Below, piece after piece: positions 3,804-6,800 of a stretch of 6,800 nucleotides of DNA (position 1 is the stretch's first letter; every line of letters begins with the position of its first letter). The stretch is from an uncultured Alphaproteobacteria bacterium. Lineage in GTDB: Bacteria > Pseudomonadota > Alphaproteobacteria > CAAHEQ01 > UBA3637. The notes beneath the pieces are model-generated. The model ran no database searches. It had not been told where the DNA came from and was given only the letters and a program-made list of their open reading frames with translations. The DNA lies in NCBI GenBank assembly GCA_947629595.1, contig CANREI010000065.1:1-6800 (forward strand), written 5' to 3'. A program made the translations under genes and the position numbers.

Positions 3804-6800
3804 TTAATTCAAAAGCGCGGCAATTTCCCCGATAAAGCGCTTCACGGCTTTTATTTTATTTTGACCGCTTCCCCACGGGCGCGAAACAATCAGTTTGTTA
3901 TCACTTCTCAACCGAACCGTTCCCGCTTGATGCATAATAAAATCAATCAGCTTTTGCGGCTGCGGAAACGTGTTTTGCCAAAAACCGATCACCGCTCCTT
4001 TGTCATTTAATTGCAACGAATCAATATAAGCCGCCCGACACATTATTTTCACTTCAACGCTGGTAAATAAATTATCAACCGTTTCGGGATAAGAACCGAA
4101 ACAATCGGTTAATTCCTCTTTCAACGCCTCTAATTCCGCCGTACTTTCCGCCGTGCCGATTTTGTGATAAAGCTCTAAACGGGTTTGAAAATCGGGAATG
4201 TAACTTTCGGGAATTAAAACCGGCAATCCCAACGATAATTGCGGCGAAAAGGCAATGAGTTCGCCTTTCTTTTGCTTTTCTTTCAATTGCTCAACGGCTT
4301 CCTGAAACATTTTTTGATACAACGCCACACCGATTTCCCGAATATGCCCCGATTGCTCTTTTCCGAGCAAATTGCCCGCGCCGCGAATGTCCAAATCGTG
4401 ACCGGCCAACTGAAAACCGGCCCCGAGTTTATCAAGACTTTGCATCACTTCCAGCCGTTTTTGCGCCGATTCGCCCAAATGATGCGGCGGCAGCGTGAAA
4501 TAAGCATACGCCCGAATTTTACCGCGCCCGACCCGTCCGCGCAGCTGATAAAGCGACGCCAAACCGAACATATCCGCCCGATACACGATGAGCGTATTGA
4601 CAAACGACATATCCAATCCCGATTCGATAATACCCGTTGCCAATAACACATCAAACTGACGCGTTTGAAAATTCTGCATAATCTTTTCAAGCTGCTTGCC
4701 CGGCATTTGTCCGTGCGCTTTCACGATTTTCAAATCGGGCGTGACGGCCGAAATAAGCTGTTCGACTTGCGGCATATCGGCAATGCGCGGCGTTACCACA
4801 AACACACCGCCTCCGCGAAAATGTTCCCGCAACAAGGCTTCTTTAATCATAACCGGATCAAAGGGCATCACAAACGTTTTAACGGCCAATCTGTCCAGCG
4901 GCGGCGTTGCAATCACCGATAAATCTTTCACCCCCGCCAAAGATAATTGCAGCGTTCGCGGAATGGGTGTAGCGGAAAGCGTTAAAATATGGGCATTTTT
5001 TTGCATTTCTTTCAGCTTTTCTTTATGCGCCACACCGAAATGCTGTTCTTCATCAATAATCACCAACCCCAATCGCTTAAAATGAACGGAATCGGATAAA
5101 AGCGCATGCGTTCCGATCACAATATCCGCCTGCCCGTTCGACAAAGCCTCTTTCACCGTTTTCGTTTGCTTTTGGCTGCTTAATCGGGAAAGGGAGTCAA
5201 TGCGAATCGGAAAACCTTGAAAGCGCTCTTTAAATGTTAACACATGTTGCCGTACCAATAACGTTGTGGGCGCAATCACGGCTACCTGCAAGCCGTTAAT
5301 GGCCGCAATAAACGCCGCACGCAGAGCCATTTCCGTTTTGCCGAAACCCACATCGCCGCACACAAGCCTGTCCATAGCCTTGCCCGATGCCAAATCTGCC
5401 TCAATTTCCTGCATGGTACGTAACTGATCCTCGGTTTCGGCATAGGGAAAGCGAAAACAAAATTCCTGATAGGCCTCAATCGGCGGCACCAACGCTTCCG
5501 CCTTATTCAATGCCCGCAGCCCTGCCGTTTGCATTAACTTTTCCGCCATGGCAAACAAGTCTTTTCGCACCCGTTCCCGCCGATTGATAAAAGATACGCT
5601 TCCCAATGTATCCAACGGCGTATTCTCATCACCCGAGCCGTATTTGGACAGCATATCCATATTTTCCACCGGCACAAACAATTTATCGCCTTTGGCATAT
5701 TCCAACGCAACGCAATCATGCGTAACACCCCCCGTTTCAATGGGTTTTAAGCCGATAAATCGCCCGATGCCGTGCGTTTGATGCACAATTAAATCACCCG
5801 TTGACAAAGCAGCCGTATCAAAAATTTTATTCTTCCGCTTTGTCACCTGTCGCAGCGGTTGCCGTTCGCCCGACACGTCATTTTGGGTAATCAGGCGCAT
5901 ATTTTCATCGTAAAAACCGTTTTCAAACGGCGCGACAAGCAGCGACGGGGCCTTTTCCAACGCCTCTTTCAACGAATGCGCCTCGTTCAAAATCAGCCCG
6001 TGCGCTTCCATCACACCTTTTAACCGTAACAAACTGCTTTGCGAATAAGCCGTAAAAATACACCGTCGCACTTCATGACGCACCAAATCGGCACAGGCAT
6101 CAAAAGCATTTTTGCCCTGCGCGGTATGCGTAAAAACCTCACCGACTCTGGCACCCGCATCGGGTTGCCCGGGCCGCACGAACGGCGAAAAAACAAGTGC
6201 TTCTTTTTCCGACAAAATATGTTGAATTTCCTCGGTTGTCAAATAAAGCCAACACGGCCGAACGGGCAGATATTTATCATCATTCATCAACGGATTTTTT
6301 AAATAGAGTTGCCGGGCATCATAATATTCTTCAATCAAGGCTTCCTGCGCCGAAAAAGCCTCATGCGTTCTGTTTTCCATGGAAAACGAGGCATTCGGCA
6401 AATAATCGAAAAGCGTTTGCAATTCTTCATGCAGAAGCGGCAAAAAATGTTCAATCCCCGGCACACTTTGCCCGTTTGAAACACTTTCATAAATAAAATC
6501 ATTCCCGTCAAAACCGTTCATTTGCCGATAACGCGTACGAAACAAAGCAATGCTTTCGGGCGTTAAGCGATATTCCGACACCGGCTTAATCAACACTGCC
6601 TCCGTTTCCGTCAGCGTTCTTTGCGTTGTTTCATCAAAAAGACGCAGCGAGTCAATTTCATCACCGAAAAAGTCAATGCGAACGGGGTGCGTCATACCGC
6701 CCGAAAAAACATCAATCAATCCGCCCCGAACGGCATATTCGCCCGCTTCCATAACCGTGCCGGTTAAATGATAGCCGTTTTCGCTTAAAAACGTGCGTAA
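3804..6800 (-). CDS. mfd: Transcription-repair coupling factor Mfd (N-terminus outside the window)
   Basis: Mfd removes RNA polymerase stalled at DNA lesions and recruits UvrA for nucleotide excision repair. The frame stays open to the window edge, so the ATG at 6750-6752 is internal (GTVMEAGEYAVRGGLIDVF) and roughly the first 140-150 residues are missing. In the 998 visible residues the order is: the end of the UvrB-like module (RIDFFGDEIDSLRLFD, about 41-56); the CarD-like RNA-polymerase-interaction domain (TGDLIVHQTHGIGRFIG, about 334-390); Walker A GDVGFGKT (482-489); DEEQHFGV (583-590); SATPIPRTL (609-617); helicase motif VI QLRGRVGRG (752-760); the TRG translocation region (about 775-825, LDIRGAGNLLGKEQSG); and the C-terminal D7 domain with LELYHKIG. 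No frameshift or lost key motif is seen. The stop lies 103 bp before the ankyrin start, with no clear terminator between, so some readthrough is possible. Confidence 0.97.
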   Translation of the reverse strand, partial: LRTFLSENGYHLTGTVMEAGEYAVRGGLIDVFSGGMTHPVRIDFFGDEIDSLRLFDETTQRTLTETEAVLIKPVSEYRLTPESIALFRTRYRQMNGFDGNDFIYESVSNGQSVPGIEHFLPLLHEELQTLFDYLPNASFSMENRTHEAFSAQEALIEEYYDARQLYLKNPLMNDDKYLPVRPCWLYLTTEEIQHILSEKEALVFSPFVRPGQPDAGARVGEVFTHTAQGKNAFDACADLVRHEVRRCIFTAYSQSSLLRLKGVMEAHGLILNEAHSLKEALEKAPSLLVAPFENGFYDENMRLITQNDVSGERQPLRQVTKRKNKIFDTAALSTGDLIVHQTHGIGRFIGLKPIETGGVTHDCVALEYAKGDKLFVPVENMDMLSKYGSGDENTPLDTLGSVSFINRRERVRKDLFAMAEKLMQTAGLRALNKAEALVPPIEAYQEFCFRFPYAETEDQLRTMQEIEADLASGKAMDRLVCGDVGFGKTEMALRAAFIAAINGLQVAVIAPTTLLVRQHVLTFKERFQGFPIRIDSLSRLSSQKQTKTVKEALSNGQADIVIGTHALLSDSVHFKRLGLVIIDEEQHFGVAHKEKLKEMQKNAHILTLSATPIPRTLQLSLAGVKDLSVIATPPLDRLAVKTFVMPFDPVMIKEALLREHFRGGGVFVVTPRIADMPQVEQLISAVTPDLKIVKAHGQMPGKQLEKIMQNFQTRQFDVLLATGIIESGLDMSFVNTLIVYRADMFGLASLYQLRGRVGRGKIRAYAYFTLPPHHLGESAQKRLEVMQSLDKLGAGFQLAGHDLDIRGAGNLLGKEQSGHIREIGVALYQKMFQEAVEQLKEKQKKGELIAFSPQLSLGLPVLIPESYIPDFQTRLELYHKIGTAESTAELEALKEELTDCFGSYPETVDNLFTSVEVKIMCRAAYIDSLQLNDKGAVIGFWQNTFPQPQKLIDFIMHQAGTVRLRSDNKLIVSRPWGSGQNKIKAVKRFIGEIAALLN

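Noticed and set aside
4239..4646. 135-codon plus-strand open frame, and other plus-strand frames at 3804-6800
   Set aside because: All are antisense to well-conserved mfd coding sequence and have no family features of their own.
6750..6752. ATG as the start of mfd
   Set aside because: The frame stays open upstream to 6800, and the residues there (LSENGYHLTGTV) continue the Mfd alignment, so this Met is internal.

Overview
The window reads like a chromosomal segment of a low-to-moderate GC alphaproteobacterium. I infer this mainly from the Mfd protein, whose helicase motifs (for example IATPPLDRLAVKTFV and YRADMFGLASLYQLRGRVGR) look alphaproteobacterial. A second clue is the GRSMVEMLGVLAIIGVLS pilin-type motif, which I associate from memory with uncultured gut and rumen Alphaproteobacteria. 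All three confident genes lie on the minus strand, so transcription runs right to left.

Right part (3804-6800): the 3' portion of mfd, the transcription-repair coupling factor, cut by the window edge. It appears intact, with the RecG-like motor, RNA-polymerase-interaction domain and C-terminal D7 domain all present. A 103-bp gap follows, holding a perfect sigma70-type promoter (TTGACA, 17 bp, TATAAT) for the next gene.

Middle (2423-3700): a 425-residue ankyrin-repeat protein with about ten repeats, a disordered Ser/Glu/Thr-rich tail and no export signal. Its function is unknown.

Left part (1-2422): the most unusual region. A 589-codon gene (363-2132) encodes a type IV pilin-like protein with a very long basic leader, a prepilin-peptidase site, an N-terminal hydrophobic helix, a Cys-rich tandem repeat array and a lectin-like or DUF1566-like C-terminal region. 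The gene is bracketed by two 152-bp copies of one AT-rich element in inverted orientation (72-223 and 2171-2322). They align without gaps at about 91% identity, and each carries terminal inverted repeats of the form ACGTAC-N6-TGCAAC. A 22-bp direct repeat overlaps the left end of each copy. In both places the TTGCA of the element end lies 17 bp from a TATGCT in the direct repeat, making a promoter-like unit that points left. At the right copy this unit sits just upstream of the pilin-like gene. The whole arrangement resembles a mobile or invertible surface-protein cassette without a visible recombinase. Mobility, inversion and promoter activity are inferences. Further right (2320-2389) are two more isolated copies of the element-end motif.

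The first 55 bp and the stretch 224-362 contain no gene I can support, only small stem-loops in AT-rich DNA.
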